Origin: Durusdinium trenchii
Taxonomy: Eukaryota; Sar; Dinophyceae; Suessiales; Symbiodiniaceae
Direction: 5' to 3'
NCBI GenBank assembly: GCA_963970005.1
Contig: CAXAMN010027406.1
Coordinates: 321,456-385,455 of the forward strand
Length of the DNA: 64,000 nucleotides
A program made the position numbers and the translations under genes. Positions 1 through 12,600 of this stretch are shown here, in pieces (the stretch's first letter is position 1; every line of letters starts with the position of its first letter). The notes below the pieces were generated by a model. That model had not been told where the DNA came from, searched no databases, and saw only the letters and a program-made list of their open reading frames with translations.

Positions 1-75
1 ACATTATTTAGGGGGGGGCCCTAGAATAATGNNNNNNNNNNGGGGGGGCCCCTAGAATAATGTCTAGAGATTTGA
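1..75. repeat. Near-palindromic G/C-cored sequence flanking an assembly gap
   Basis: A block reading roughly CATTATT-(C/T)AGGG-G/C core-CCCTAGAATAATG stands left of ten Ns (32-41), and its right half is repeated right after the gap. The block is nearly its own reverse complement, so the gap probably sits inside a hairpin or tandem copy that the assembler could not resolve. Confidence 0.6.
32..41. other. Assembly gap (10 Ns)
   Basis: Ten consecutive N characters. The true gap length is unknown. Confidence 0.99.
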
Positions 76-144
76 GGCTCATTGAACATCTCTCAATCCC
101 CCCTTCCAATGCTGTTGCTGCTGTTGCTGTTGCTGCTTCAGATG

Positions 145-478
145 TCCATTGAAATTTTGGAGATTTCCATTGAGATTGGATGCCTTTTGATGGAGATTTC
201 CATTAAACATTTGAAGATTTCCATTGAGATTTGATGCTTTTGGGGGCTTTTGGATGGAGATTTCTATTTAAACTTTGTAGATTTCCATTGAGGTTTGATG
301 CTTTAGGAGGCTTTTGGATGGAGATTTCTATTAAAACTTTGTAGATTTCCATTGAGATTTGATGCTTTTGGAGGCTTTTGGATGGAGATTTCTATTAGAA
401 AAGTTGAAATTTCCATTGAGATTTGATGCTTTTGGAGGCTTTTGGATGGAGATTTCTATTAAGAAATTTGAGATGTCC
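145..478. repeat. 64-bp tandem repeat, about five copies
   Basis: The unit contains GGATGGAGATTTCTATTA, then AGATTTCCATTGAGATTTG, then ATGCTTTTGGAGGCTTT. Copies of the TGATGGAGA/TGGATGGAGA anchor start at 188, 251, 315, 379 and 443, a spacing of 63-64 bases. Copies differ by a few substitutions. No coding frame is kept. Confidence 0.9.
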
Positions 479-602
479 TTTTAGTTTAATATTGCCAGAG
501 GTCTTCAAAGTTAGGAATTCTTATTTCCTTTTAATTTAATATTGCCAGAGGTCTTCAAAGTTAGGAGTTCTTATTTCCTTTTAATTTAATATTGCCAGAG
601 TA
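477..602. repeat. 50-bp tandem repeat, about 2.5 copies
   Basis: ATTGCCAGAG recurs at 491, 541 and 591, exactly 50 bases apart. It is embedded in a unit of CCTTTTAATTTAAT plus GTCTTCAAAGTTAGGA plus TTCTTATTT. It directly abuts the 64-bp array but has an unrelated unit. Confidence 0.9.
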
Positions 603-3424
603 GCTCCAGAGGTAGCTAGCTAAGGATTCCTTATTTAATTATCAACTGATTGATTTTCATATACATTGTTTTGGAGGCCTTGGTTGTTGGGGGGGGGGGG
701 GGTTTATAAATCAAGGGACTACATTAGTTGGTGTCCAACCCTCAGAATTGGGCTGCAAGGTGATTTGGTTCTGGCACTGGGGGGGTTTGCCGAGACAAAG
801 GTGGCCGGGCGGAGGTGGACCATGACCTACCAAAAAGATCCACAATACCGAACAAGGAACAAGTACTGCAACTACATGCCGTATTCTGAAAACTAGCATT
901 CTTCACAGTGCCCTTTTGAAGGGCGGACATTGGATTCATTAAGTTTGTGGAGGACCAACACCAAAATGCATTGACAACGAATTCCGTTCAAACAAATCCT
1001 CCCTCTCACACTTGGTTTGCAGAGGCTTGCTCTCTCAGATGTGCGCGGGTCGGTGACAACTGAGATGAGCAGACAATGGTTTTGCGTCTTCGGGGGCCTT
1101 TAAGGTTTTGCATCTCCTGGGTTCGAAGATAAACACTTGAGTCAAAAGAACAAGCTGGTGCATCCTGGTGCAAACCTTAGCACTAAACTGATGGAGGTGC
1201 TGAATTCGAAGAATGTTTATTGCAGCTGGGCCAAGATGAGTGGCCCAGGCAGGTTAGTAATTTGCTTTAATTCAGACCTGGCGGATGAGCTATGGAAGCT
1301 TTCAGACAAGAGCAGAGTCTTTCTTTTCGTTCTTTTTCCTCCTGACGAGTCTACTGAGTGTTGAAGTAGAGAAATAGAGAGAGGAAAGACTTCTGGAGCA
1401 CCCGGAGAATCTCTACAAAAACCTCCTTGGAGGGCCCACATCATGGGTGACGTGCTAAATTTTAGGCATGAAATCGAAGAAAAGAGCACAAAAAGAACAA
1501 CACCTGCAAACGCAAGGAGTTGGAGTACCTTCTACATGTTCTACCCTACTTATTTATGAAAAGTTTTTTACTTGAAGGTTGGATCGCCCTAGGGCCCTTG
1601 GAAAACTGAGGGAGTAACCCGAACAGGAGGAAAGCCAGTTCCAACCAGCCTGGCGATCAATGTTTCTTTGAAGTAGGGAATGGTCTTTTCACTTATCCTG
1701 GAGAAACTTATCGTGTCGTTTGTAATCAAGTTCTATGAAGAATGAAGAGGGAGCTTGTTTGTCAAGACGCGTTTGAGACAGACTCCTTCTTTGGGCTCTC
1801 AGATGCGAAGTGGCAGCCCAAAACACATACTGAGAGGTAAACAAGACAACACTACGTATAATTACACTGTAGAAGTCGTTTGATTCTTCACAGATTGGGG
1901 GAGTTGTGACAGAGGTATGAACGGACTGCAAGGGGTCAACCTGTTCCTAAGTACATTGGTTTCCAGATATCTCGCCTGCAGACTGCGAAGAGAGGATGCG
2001 GACGGCACTGGTGTTGTGGCATGTGTCCCATACACCACGCCTCACGCATCCTCGTCCTGTCCCGTTTCTAGACGAAAAGACAGGTCGTGGGGCCTTGAAG
2101 ATTCGTAGGGCCAACTCGGTGAACTCGCAATTTGAAAAGAAGAGGACACAGCGTTTTGGCAAGCCCAAGCCAAGTAAAGCGTTGTCCAGTCATGTCCAGT
2201 CAGAGATCCTTAAACATTTGATAACATTTGACATGTTCAGCTGCATGAGGTAATTACATTACATAGACGATGCTAAACGGGCCAAACTTCCACCAGACCT
2301 GGCAAAACTCCTGATTTGCTTTGTGGCTCATGCGAAAACAGTTCTGCCATGAAGACCCGCAGGCAGTTCTGCCGTGAAGACCCGCATGGCAGGATAGGAC
2401 TGTTTGACTCATGGTGAGCCCGCGTCTCTATGAGCTTGGAACGCTGTCAGTGCTGGTCGCATCACGCAGTGCATGGGAGCTTTCGCATGGCATCACGTAT
2501 CTTAATCGCAGTGACTGTGTAGGATCATTTGATTTGGAGCAATAAGGGCACATCCAACCAGTAGCCTAGGAGTGAAGGTGGTTACTTTGAAGAGTGAAGG
2601 CTCAGAGTGTGAGGGATGCTGTGTTACAGGATATAGTCCTGTCCTGCTCATATGGTATGCCAATGCTAGATTCATACAGAGCTCTAAATATACTCATACA
2701 GTATACAGAGTACATACAAGTACATTCACGCATCAATCTTTGTCGCCTGAGTTCCAGTTTTGTCACTTCGCTCTAGTGCGCCTCGCCCAGGTATTTGGAT
2801 CCAAGCAGCCCAGTATCACGCAATTTGCAGATTGGCGGATACCAGGGCTTAGAGGAGCGTTGGTTGCTCGAAAAGAGTTTGCGAATACCAAGCCTCTTGG
2901 GCAGCATTTCAGCGTGTTTCAGCCAGAGACTTGCACCTTCCTTGTTGAAAGAGCTTTGCCGGCCCATGTTTTCTGGATGTGTGTTTTTTTTCTTTGTCAT
3001 CATGTCCCTGGATGTTTTGTATTCTGACACATTCTAATGAATTCCGCTTTTCCCCATCAGAATCTCCCAGTATCTCCCAGCATAGAGTAGAGTCGAGAGT
3101 CAAGAGTCAAGACAAGAGTGCTTAAAGATGTAACTTGATTGGACCCAAACCCATCATGCACCAAATTCAAGCGCATGTCACTCCTTTCTGTTTTTCAGCC
3201 TTGGAAGTGGACCTCGCTCGAAGCGAGTCAAAATCAAGAGCGGTCAGCTTGTTACAGTATTTGTTGACCCTCCAATGTATTTCCATCGTACAGTAATAGG
3301 ATAAACATAGATAAACCATGATAAGACTAATCTATTCCGAGGTTTTACTACCCATTCCCCCCCAAGGACCTATTAGATGATAGGGATTCTCCAGACCAAC
3401 AAGCCAGTCTTTAGGAGTTCATCT
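603..3424. other. Upstream region without a supported gene
   Basis: Only short unconvincing frames occur on both strands. A 14-base G run sits at 689-702. No coiled-coil, Sel1 or other recognisable protein segment was found. It could contain the promoter or 5' UTR of the large gene, but no motif decides this. Confidence 0.5.
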
Positions 3425-3435
3425 CACCGGTGAGA

Positions 3436-3635
3436 ATGTCTCACCCCAGCGCCCGAGACCTGCCTGGCAGCAGCAGCTGCATGCGACTCTCGAAGCTCCT
3501 GGCGCCCAGCTTCGCCCAGCAGCTCCTGGCACAGGCGACACGGCGCTCGTCCGGCGATGTCCAGCGACGGCGGAAAGGACGTGTCCGGCGGAAAGGACTT
3601 GGTGAAACAAGGTCGTGCTTCGGGGGATGAAACAG
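3436..3635 (+). CDS. Exon 1 candidate: GC-rich probable N-terminal exon
   Basis: A GC-rich island just upstream of the dioxygenase exons. Two + frames are open: one from ATG at 3436 (Ser/Arg/Gln-rich), and one from ATG at 3557 reading MSSDGGKDVSGGKDLVKQ and reaching a possible AG|GA donor at 3635. The second looks more natural as an N-terminus. A minus-strand frame is also open here, so strand rests on the neighbouring exons. Start and frame are unresolved. Confidence 0.35.
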
Positions 3636-6600
3636 GATGAGTCATAGGATGAAAGTTCACAAGCTTTGGTTTCAAGGCGATTCCAGAGCTTTACATCAAT
3701 GTTCCTGCAGCTGGACATGCCGAAGCTGATGAAAGCGCTGAAAGACAGAATATTTCAATCATATCCCATCATGGCATCATGGTCTTTGAGTAGCATGAAT
3801 GGGATGATGATGGGTGATGTTTCGTTTTTCTTCTTTTTTGAGATGGTAGATGATAGATGCTCCAGACCCTTTTGGGGAAACGATGGGCACCACCGTGTCA
3901 ACGGTCGTTTTTTCTCGAAAACGACAGCAGGTCCAGTCGCAGAGCTACGCGGTGGACAACGATTCGGTGGACGGTTTGCCGTCCTTCGAGTACTATCCGA
4001 TGATCAATGGAACGTGGAGCGATGAAGAGCTGGGGAAGTTACTGCAACCCATGGTCCAAGAGCTAATTCTGCCATATGTCCGCAGCCGCTATTCCTGTGA
4101 AGAGTGCACAGTGGCAGAGATCCTGGTGAGGAGAGTCGAGGTTCGTCATGGTTCGTCTCAAAACAAATAAGCATGCCACCAATGGATCGTCCATTTTGAA
4201 ATGTTCCAAAATCCAAAAAAACATCTGTCAAACACCCAAAGTGGAGGGCTTATAGATACATCCAGTGTATATTTCTTCCAGTGTATTTTTAGCACAATGT
4301 TTGGAGAAACAAACGCCCGCGTGTATACGGACTAAAGCAACATCCTGTTTGCTTTTAGTGCATCAAACTGCAGAGTGGTTGTCCTCAGGGTGTGAGGGTG
4401 GGTTCCATTTCCGACAGTCCGGCTCCTCAGCGCCAGCTGGTGAATCGGCCTTGAGTGTATAGGTGCCCACTTAACACATGGCCTCACATGCCAAGGGTCC
4501 TGATTAGCATAAGGTGGCTCGACCTCAATATTGTGTCCTTCCCACGTGGGCAATCTGATGGATACACAAACCAAAGCTACAAGTTCCTTTGGTGCATCAG
4601 TGTAGCATCCTCCTGGGTCCAAAGCCCCTTCCTGTATTCCGGGACACGGCTCCACGGATCTTCACCAGGAGGTATTTGTCCGAAGAGCGTCGGACACACA
4701 ACCTCCACTTTGATGGCCATGCCTATGCCACGGTGGTCCTGGGGCTCACTCCGCCCGTCGCGCAGCAGAAGATCCACCTCATTCCACCTGATTTTATGTG
4801 GGTAGTTCGGGGAAACCCATGTTTGAGCCCATTCGTTCGGACCAGTTCGGACCAGATGTGGTTCATTCACTACAACATCTACAACAGAGTGAATGTAGGG
4901 CTTCATTTCCCTCAGGGCCAAACCAATTCAGTCCTTGAAACCATGCAAGAGCCAAAGGGGTGACAAGGATTCCCACCACTCCAACTCAGGAAACTGCGTT
5001 TGGTGCATGCTTGGATTGTAGGTTTGAACTGGGCCATTGGAAGGGCTGGTCCGCCAGGCCCGCGAGGCCCGCCAGGCCTTTCTTTCAACCATTCGATCCC
5101 AACTGAGGATGAGTATGAAGGGGGTCTCTACATCCAGCCGACACCTCACAGCAACTCTCGACGTTTCGTTCAACTGGAGCCCGGGGACTTGTTTGTACAT
5201 TCCTTCGATTTGCAGCATCTTGGACTGATAAGACCTATTCCTTTGGCAGGATGGCCGACGGCAAATCTGGGGGGCATTTGTTTCTTCCGTGGAAGATGAA
5301 TTTGGGGAGCGTTTGAGAACGCAGGCCCTTGTTTGCTTGTTCGTGCTGATCCAAAAGATCCAGACCAGCAGCTGAAGTCCACCTGCATAGAAGGTATTCC
5401 GCAGTTTGGAAGGAAGAAGGGTAGATCGGAGAGGTGAATGAGTAAGACTGGGCCTTCCTAGCTTTAAGATTGTATTGCCCAAAGAGACGTGGGCCTTATA
5501 GAAAGGCACGGCGTGCGGCTTTGGAGCGGCAGCCGCTACAGCTTGACGCTCGAAGAGACGTGGGGGCCAGTGTTGGGGGGGAAGGCTGAAGCTTGCACAA
5601 GCGGTTTGAGTGATCAGCAGGGGGACGGCCAGAGAGAGGTTGGCATCCAACATGCGTCGTGATTGGGATTGATGTCTCTTCAAAAAGACTGGTGGAAGGA
5701 TTGTTGAACCATGTTGAACCTTCTTTCCCCAAGGCAGCTTTGGGGTCACCCATGGTAACCCTTTGTATTCGTTGCCGTTCCTGGATGTTCCAGGTGTGGC
5801 TGCTTGGAGCCACGTGACATACGGAGGGGCCCGGAGGGGCGTTTCTTTTTAATGTTTTTGTCATGTTTTTTCGGATTCTGCTTTTAGTCCTGATCTCCTG
5901 GTTCCTTGGCCTGGTCCTCCATGGTATATAACCGTGTTCTGTAGATGGTTGCTTCCAACGGCTCTGACTCCATAGGCCAGTTCATCGACCAGCACACTCT
6001 CCGCAACGCATCGAGTTTGGCAGCAGAAGGCCGTTCCACTCCTGACTCATTGCTCCAGCTGGGCTTGCATCAAACATTTGCCGACGCTGACAACAACTGC
6101 TGGATGCTCATTCCTGCCTCATGCTGGAAGGTGGATTGGACAGGAGCGCGCCCAAACCAGAAAAAGAAAGCTTGCAAGGACCGGTCTTTCTCCCCTCTGG
6201 CGCCCTCCACAGTCAATGCCTGTGTCAAGGTGGTGCAGTCCACAAGCCCCGGCCAAGTTCGAAGCATCCTTGACAGCTTGGGCCTGTATGAGCCAACCGT
6301 TGGACACTTTCATTGGCAAAAGGCCGCCAAACTCTTCGATGATTGGCATGTGGTGGTGCAAGGCCCAATTTGTGAGCAGTACTGGCAACTGCATCGTGCA
6401 CCACTTTGCCCATATGCTTTTTGCTTGTGCTTCAACTGCAGCGTGGCCGCGCGCTGGGGTCCATGCGAGCATGCCTACACACTCATGCTCCACCAAAATA
6501 CCATAGGTGCGGTCACGCCACCGCGCGCTAGGCCCAAGGGCCGGCCCAAGACACGCTTGCAGCACTTTCCGCCTCGCGGCACCCTGACTCCATGGCTTCT

Positions 6601-9600
6601 CCAGCAACGCCTCTCTCCGCGGAACTTCACTCGCAGGCCGGCTGCGGCCACTATTTTTCGGCCATGAGGCGACACGGTGCGATTGTCGAAGCTCTGTCCT
6701 CCTTTGGGTTCGCTGATTTTGTTACCATCTTCGGCATGAAGGTTGCAGAAGCCCACATTTTGATTTCGACCTTGAAAGACGAGGCTGGGAGCAATCGCCA
6801 CAGTACATTTGTGTGAAAGACATAAAGCTGCCACTATGATTTCCATTTCCTTCTGAAATGTCATATATTATGTCGCGTGTGAGGCAGCAAGCGTTGCAAG
6901 GACCTTTCTTCTCGCACACCTCCAACAACACGCTTGAAGCGCCCAAGCAAGAAGAGCAGAAAGAATGCCACAAAGCGGGATCAGGGCCTCATACCTACCG
7001 CCCATACTTTTGCAACTTCTATTTTTTATAGTAGGGCTGTCGCCTTGCCGTGATCTTTTGTTTTTTTTTCTTTCGCCTTCCTTCAGGAAAGCTGCCCACA
7101 TAGCAGTCCGCAGGCCTGCTACTTCCAAGCTGGCTTCTCCAACTTTACCAATGTTCGATTGGGCTGGGCTATCGCATTCTTCTCGCTAGATTCCTTCATG
7201 TCACATGTGAGGCCCACCTAAGTGGATATGCGAAGCCTACACTACTTCTTCCAATGTACTTGCCATCCATCACAGCTCTTTCTACGCTATGCTTCCTGCG
7301 TACCTAAACTTGTGAAATGTCTACACCAAACTGCTGTGATAGGTAGGAATGAACCTGAAACCTACACTATTCCAATATGTTTGGCCAGCTACGGCACCAG
7401 TGTCAGGAATTAGGAAGAAAACTACTCTATTCCACTGTTTTTTTGCCCGCTACGGCAGCAGTTAATTTTTTGGAGGATGCCCGCCGGATGATTTTGAAAA
7501 AAACACCATGAATCTTCAAACGTGCAGAATGTTCTTAACTATTGTTTGTTTCAACACTTTTGGCCGCAAAAGGTCGCAAAACCTTCAAACCGTTCAGACT
7601 GGACATTCTGGCCCAACAGTTCCATAATTTGGAGTTGAGCAAGGAGAATCATTCAATTCATGAAGAATTGATGTGATTGGACGATTGGACTGTGTATAGG
7701 CACTTTGACAGGGTCTACCTAATTCCTAGCGTTCACGTTTTGAAGAGCTGGATGCTGAGTTAGCCCCCACTAATTCAAGACACGAAAGCGTCCCCCAACA
7801 AATGCTGCTATTCGTTTTCACTCAACTCGATATGCAGCATGTAATGTGTAAAGATGCAAGACACAAACAGTACAGAAATTCCGCAAATAGTACGCAAAAG
7901 CGCACAAATAGTACACAAAAACCCGCAAAAGTACGCAAATCGGGATTTCTGTACTCTTGGCCTTTTGATGGTTTCCAGGATTTCATCGAGTTCCCATCGC
8001 ACAACTAAATCAGAGAGGAAAAGGGACCTGCTATCCAACAACGAAAACATTGTGCGCAAACTGCAAGTCGGCCATACACGCTTCCGATTTAATTGAACCG
8101 GTCAAATGTTCATTGATCGCGCACTTGTTTGCACAGTGGCTTACAGGTGTTCCGTGTGCGCATCACGAAAAGGAGCAGCGCTAGCATTCAATTTTGGTTG
8201 AAGCCGTTCACTTTTGGTTGGAATCGGCCAACTCGGCCCAATAGGAAAGAAATCCCAATAGTGAAGAAAATTCTTGATTGTTGAGGGTCCAGGACGAACA
8301 AAATATAGACACTAAGTTAAGGACACCCGTGGCATACACCCACGGGAGGGAAGATGCCAGAGGGGATTCAATGGCCACAAGCCGGATATTTGTTTGAAGA
8401 GCCCCTTCACTGAACAGTACAGAGTGGACCACAGGGCAGTAGATAGACCTACTGTAGGTGAAAACATGCGAACACACGGACCCAATGCTAATCCACCAGG
8501 CCCCCCACTCATATCACTGCTCTTATCCTTTGTGAAACCACCAAGGATCTTTTGGATAAAATCCTCGCCGGCAGCCGTGGCCACTGGCACTACGCCCTGG
8601 TACCACCGCTCAGCGGCAGAGGGCGATCCTGATGCGATGTACAACCTGGCGGGGCAGTTTCTGCAGGGCATAGAAGGTGAGGTAGACGTGATGGAGGCAT
8701 TGATGTGTGGATGTAAAATTGGCAAGGTTTCTTTTTGCATCATGGAAGGTCAGAGTTTTGGTTAATAATCCTGTCCGCCTATTAAAAACACGCGGCCACC
8801 CCCCCTAATAAGAAAACCTCGGTCGCCTTTCTTTTAATAGGGGGTCCCTGAAATCGGGGCGGTTCAAAAAAGGGTCACCTGGGAAGGGCTTCAAAACCCA
8901 AAAGTAACCCATGAACATTTTATATAAAATCATCTATATATATAAAATCATATATTAAACTCGTACCAGATCGAAGGGTCTTCCTTTCCCCCTACAAAAA
9001 ATTTATTAGAATAGTGATTCTTCATTAGACTAACAAATAAAGCTTTCGAAAGGTGATGTCGCTGTGCCATGCGGTTTTGCGTGACCTCGGTGGAAAAGGT
9101 GCGTTTGCGTGAGTCCGTGCCATGGGGGAAGGAAAGCCTGCTGGTGTAAACACGGCGTGTCATGGTGGATAGACAGGGTCGACAGAGGTGGGCAGTTACG
9201 GTTGTTTTTGGAACATAAAAAAAATCATCCAAAGTCGGCCGTGTTGGTGGTTTAGTAGCGGGCCGAAAGGGCATTTAAAAACAAATATAAACCGTATTTT
9301 GAGGGGGTGCCGACATGTTTCTTTTTTTAGGGGTCCGTTTTTAAATAGGTACTCAAGATTATTCAGAATAGTTGTGACTACTTCCTTTTTTTGGGCCGCT
9401 GCGGCAGTTGGCCGAGGAGACTGTACGAAAAGGCGGCCAAGATGGGACACTATGGTGCCAGACAGTTCACGATGAATCGTTTGGTCGATTTTATCCTGCT
9501 GTTGTTGGTGGTTTGTATGAGGTTGAATCGGACTGAGAGGGGCCCCCCTATATATATGGGCGTTCATTCAACGATTTGTGCAGAGCGATTCTGCAACATG

Positions 9601-12600
9601 GAGCACACTAGAAGAGAGGAAACATGTTTGCATGTGCTTTTGTTTCACTGTTCATGCTAGCTGCTAGCTGCTGCGAGTCCTTAATTTTTTTTTGCAGGGA
9701 GGGCCCGACAAGCCACGAGTAACGCATGCATCATCAGGAAAAACAGTTCATCTCACCATCCATACTTTGCTTCGTTTGAGCTAAGCATGCCAAGACATGG
9801 TGAGTGCGAATGAATTCCTCAAGCGAATTTTTTTTTCAATTTTAGTTGCGCATCTACTGATCAATCGCTTGAGTTTCGACTTCAGCCGCATTGTTTGGGA
9901 TGCCAACTTCCACCTGTTTGCATCGCCACATCGCCACGCCTCCATAACCCTGATGTTGCTGCGTTGCGCAACATTTCACAACCCAGGTGCTCAGCATCAC
10001 TTGAGTTTGATGCTCTTGGAGGCAGCCGAACCCAACGAATTGGTGCGTGCGGCCCGTGGGCTGCGCCACGCGGCCGACGCGGGCTTCGCACTGGCGCAGT
10101 GCTTTGGAGTGAGACCGGAGGGACAAGGAAAGCGTCCGGGTGCGGGGAAGTGTTTGTGAGAGAACATGAGAGAACCATTATGGAATAATTAGGTGAAGTT
10201 GACAACTTGACTTGACCTCTTTTGTGTGTTTGCTAAATATGCAATCCCGGAAGTCGGAGTGACCAGAGATGTTGCATTGCTTGAGACACCTTCATAGGCT
10301 GTGGCCTCAATTATGGTCAGGTGACGGAAGATGTTGGGACTGTCGAGCCACAGGGATCTTTGAAGGAATTGTTACTAGTAGCGATGGCCTCCAACCTACT
10401 AGTTTCTTGTTACTAGTAGTAATGCCAGGAGCTACTACCAGTTTCTTGCTCCTAGTAGCGATTCCCTTTCTTGCTAGTAACTTTTTGTAGTTAATGGTTC
10501 AACTCTCCACACCAAGAGGGATCACGAGACCATAAAGGCACCATCATCCCTTGGTCAAGCCTTGAGGAAAAGCTTGGCCTTTGCCTATGCGAACGGACAG
10601 GGCCTTTCACAAGATCTAGCGAAAGCAGCTCACTGGATGCTGCAAGCAGCTGAGCAAGACGACTTGGAAGCAGTGACTTGGAAATTGAGAGCACTAGAAA
10701 GTATGTGTTGGTTTGTCCTCTTACCAGTAACAGTCGGTCAACAATGATCACTATTTATAGAATGGCCTTTACTCACCATCATCATCCACTGTTCTACTGG
10801 TCATAGGAAAGACCCAAAGTATGGGCAAGTTGAGTCGCCATGTGCCGCTTTCGCGATGTCTTGCTCCGACCGAAGTGCCAGTCAGCTGTCAGCTGTCGAC
10901 AGCATACCCAAGAAACTGCGACAGCTACTGCTTGACCGTATGCGACGGTGGATCGCTGCATACACCCCAGGCAAAAGATATGCGGCAAGCTCGTAGTTCT
11001 TTGGGTGCTGATTTGAATGATGCCGGGCTGGAGCTTCACACCATGACATGCTTTTTATTCTGCCAATGCCATCCGCCGAAGCGGCATTAAGTCCTACTAC
11101 AAACATTTCTGGACAGCTCCATGGCATGTCGGAATTCTTGTTGTGGACTGAGCTGTCAACATCCAGGAAGCATGTGCTTCTTGAGTTTCAAGGGCAAGAT
11201 GAGCTGGGGACAAACCATGGCATGACGAGCTGTGACTCAGCTGGTTCCCTTTTTCAGTTTCAAGGTTTCAGCGATCTGTGAAACGATCTCCTCCAGGCGC
11301 CCGGTGTGACCACTGAAACCACGTGATCGATTGGATGAGATGAGATAGATTCGGTGATCCCCCCACGTCCCCGATGGCTTCGTGGCAAGCATCCGACCGG
11401 ATGTCCAGCGCACGTGACGACCGGATGTCCAGCCGACCGGCGGCCGTGGCGACCGTGGCGGCCGTGGCGACCGTATGTGGGATTATGTGGTGACCTGAGA
11501 GAAGGAGCGTCTGGCAGAGGTTGGAGTTTCCAAAACGATGTGGCCAGAAATTTGCTTTTGTACTCATTGAAGAGGCAAGGAACAGGAGCTGTTGATGCGA
11601 TCATATAGGATCATTTCGCCCACAAGCTTGTTGCACCAGCTCATGTTTGAGAGGGCAAACGCATCCACTGAAGCAGGTCAGCCTGGCACGGACGGACACG
11701 TTGAGATTGAAATATGATGGTACAGGATCCGACATTCGGCTTTTGAGCTTGATGTGAAACCATTTCTTTTTGAAGCAAGTCCCACATGGCGGAGTCCATC
11801 AGCGATTGCTGCCTTGATATCATTCGGTCGTATTTGGTCCATGTGTACTCGAGGCACAATGTGTGGCTTCTGGTGGTCTTCAGTCTTAAGGGCAGTGAAA
11901 GTGTGTGTGTGTGTGACTGCACGAATCGACAACGATTCACAGGGTCAAGCAACTCACTGCCTGCTGCTGCTGGAAGCAAATCCAACCAGCATGTCCCCAA
12001 GGTGCGTTCATGTTGCTTTTCCTGTTTGCTGATCCAGTGCAGAAATGAAAATGGTTTCACGAAATCATCAAGTCATCAAGAAGGGTGCTGCGGCTGTCGG
12101 CGTTTTGCATTTCACACATTTGATCCGAGCACGCATATTTCTGGCCAGCCCTGTGCGCTGGCTGGAGAACATGTGCGAACTCATTCTTAATTTACTCAAT
12201 TTACTTTATATAGGAAGCACAGTCTTGAAATGCCCACGTTTGGAGATTTCCAGTTTTGACCTCTGAGGCCTATGTGCTCTCGAGCATGTACCGCCATGGC
12301 CAGGGTTTTCCAACCAACAACCTGGAAGCGGATCGCTGGCTGCGGGCAAGTGCGGAGGCCAACTATGCGGATGCCATGCGCGAGTGGCCTGGAACGAATG
12401 GGCACTGGTGAGGGCCGGTGGGTCAAACATAGGAGGTTTTGTTTCTCAAAATGCAATTCTTTGAATTCTTTGGGGGGTGTATGCTGCTTTGCACCTGTAC
12501 CCACATTGTGACGCATGGCACATAGTCTCCAAATTGTCGGATCGTCCTTGGGATCTGCCAGAACGATCACGTTGGTACGAGGGTTCCTTAATTTCACCGT

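Noticed and set aside
3419..3718. Minus-strand frames over the GC-rich island
   Set aside because: High GC keeps several frames open. The downstream exons are on the + strand, so the + reading was preferred, though not proven.
4928..5749. Longest open frame of the window, 273 residues on the minus strand
   Set aside because: It is antisense to the dioxygenase exon with the DEYEGG and HSFDLQH motifs, has no domain pattern of its own and no supporting neighbours on that strand.
7801..8190. Candidate missing dioxygenase exon near 7830 (Q-H-V-M) or 8148 (ACAG|GTGTTCCG)
   Set aside because: The first lacks the G-x-R-x-S pattern. The second meets a stop or cannot be joined in phase to exon 5.
8677..8685. 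GT donor GAAG|GTGAGG in exon 5
   Set aside because: Ending here leaves the wrong phase for exon 6. Continuing to 8704 restores a perfect Sel1 unit (VDVMEALMRLYEKAA).
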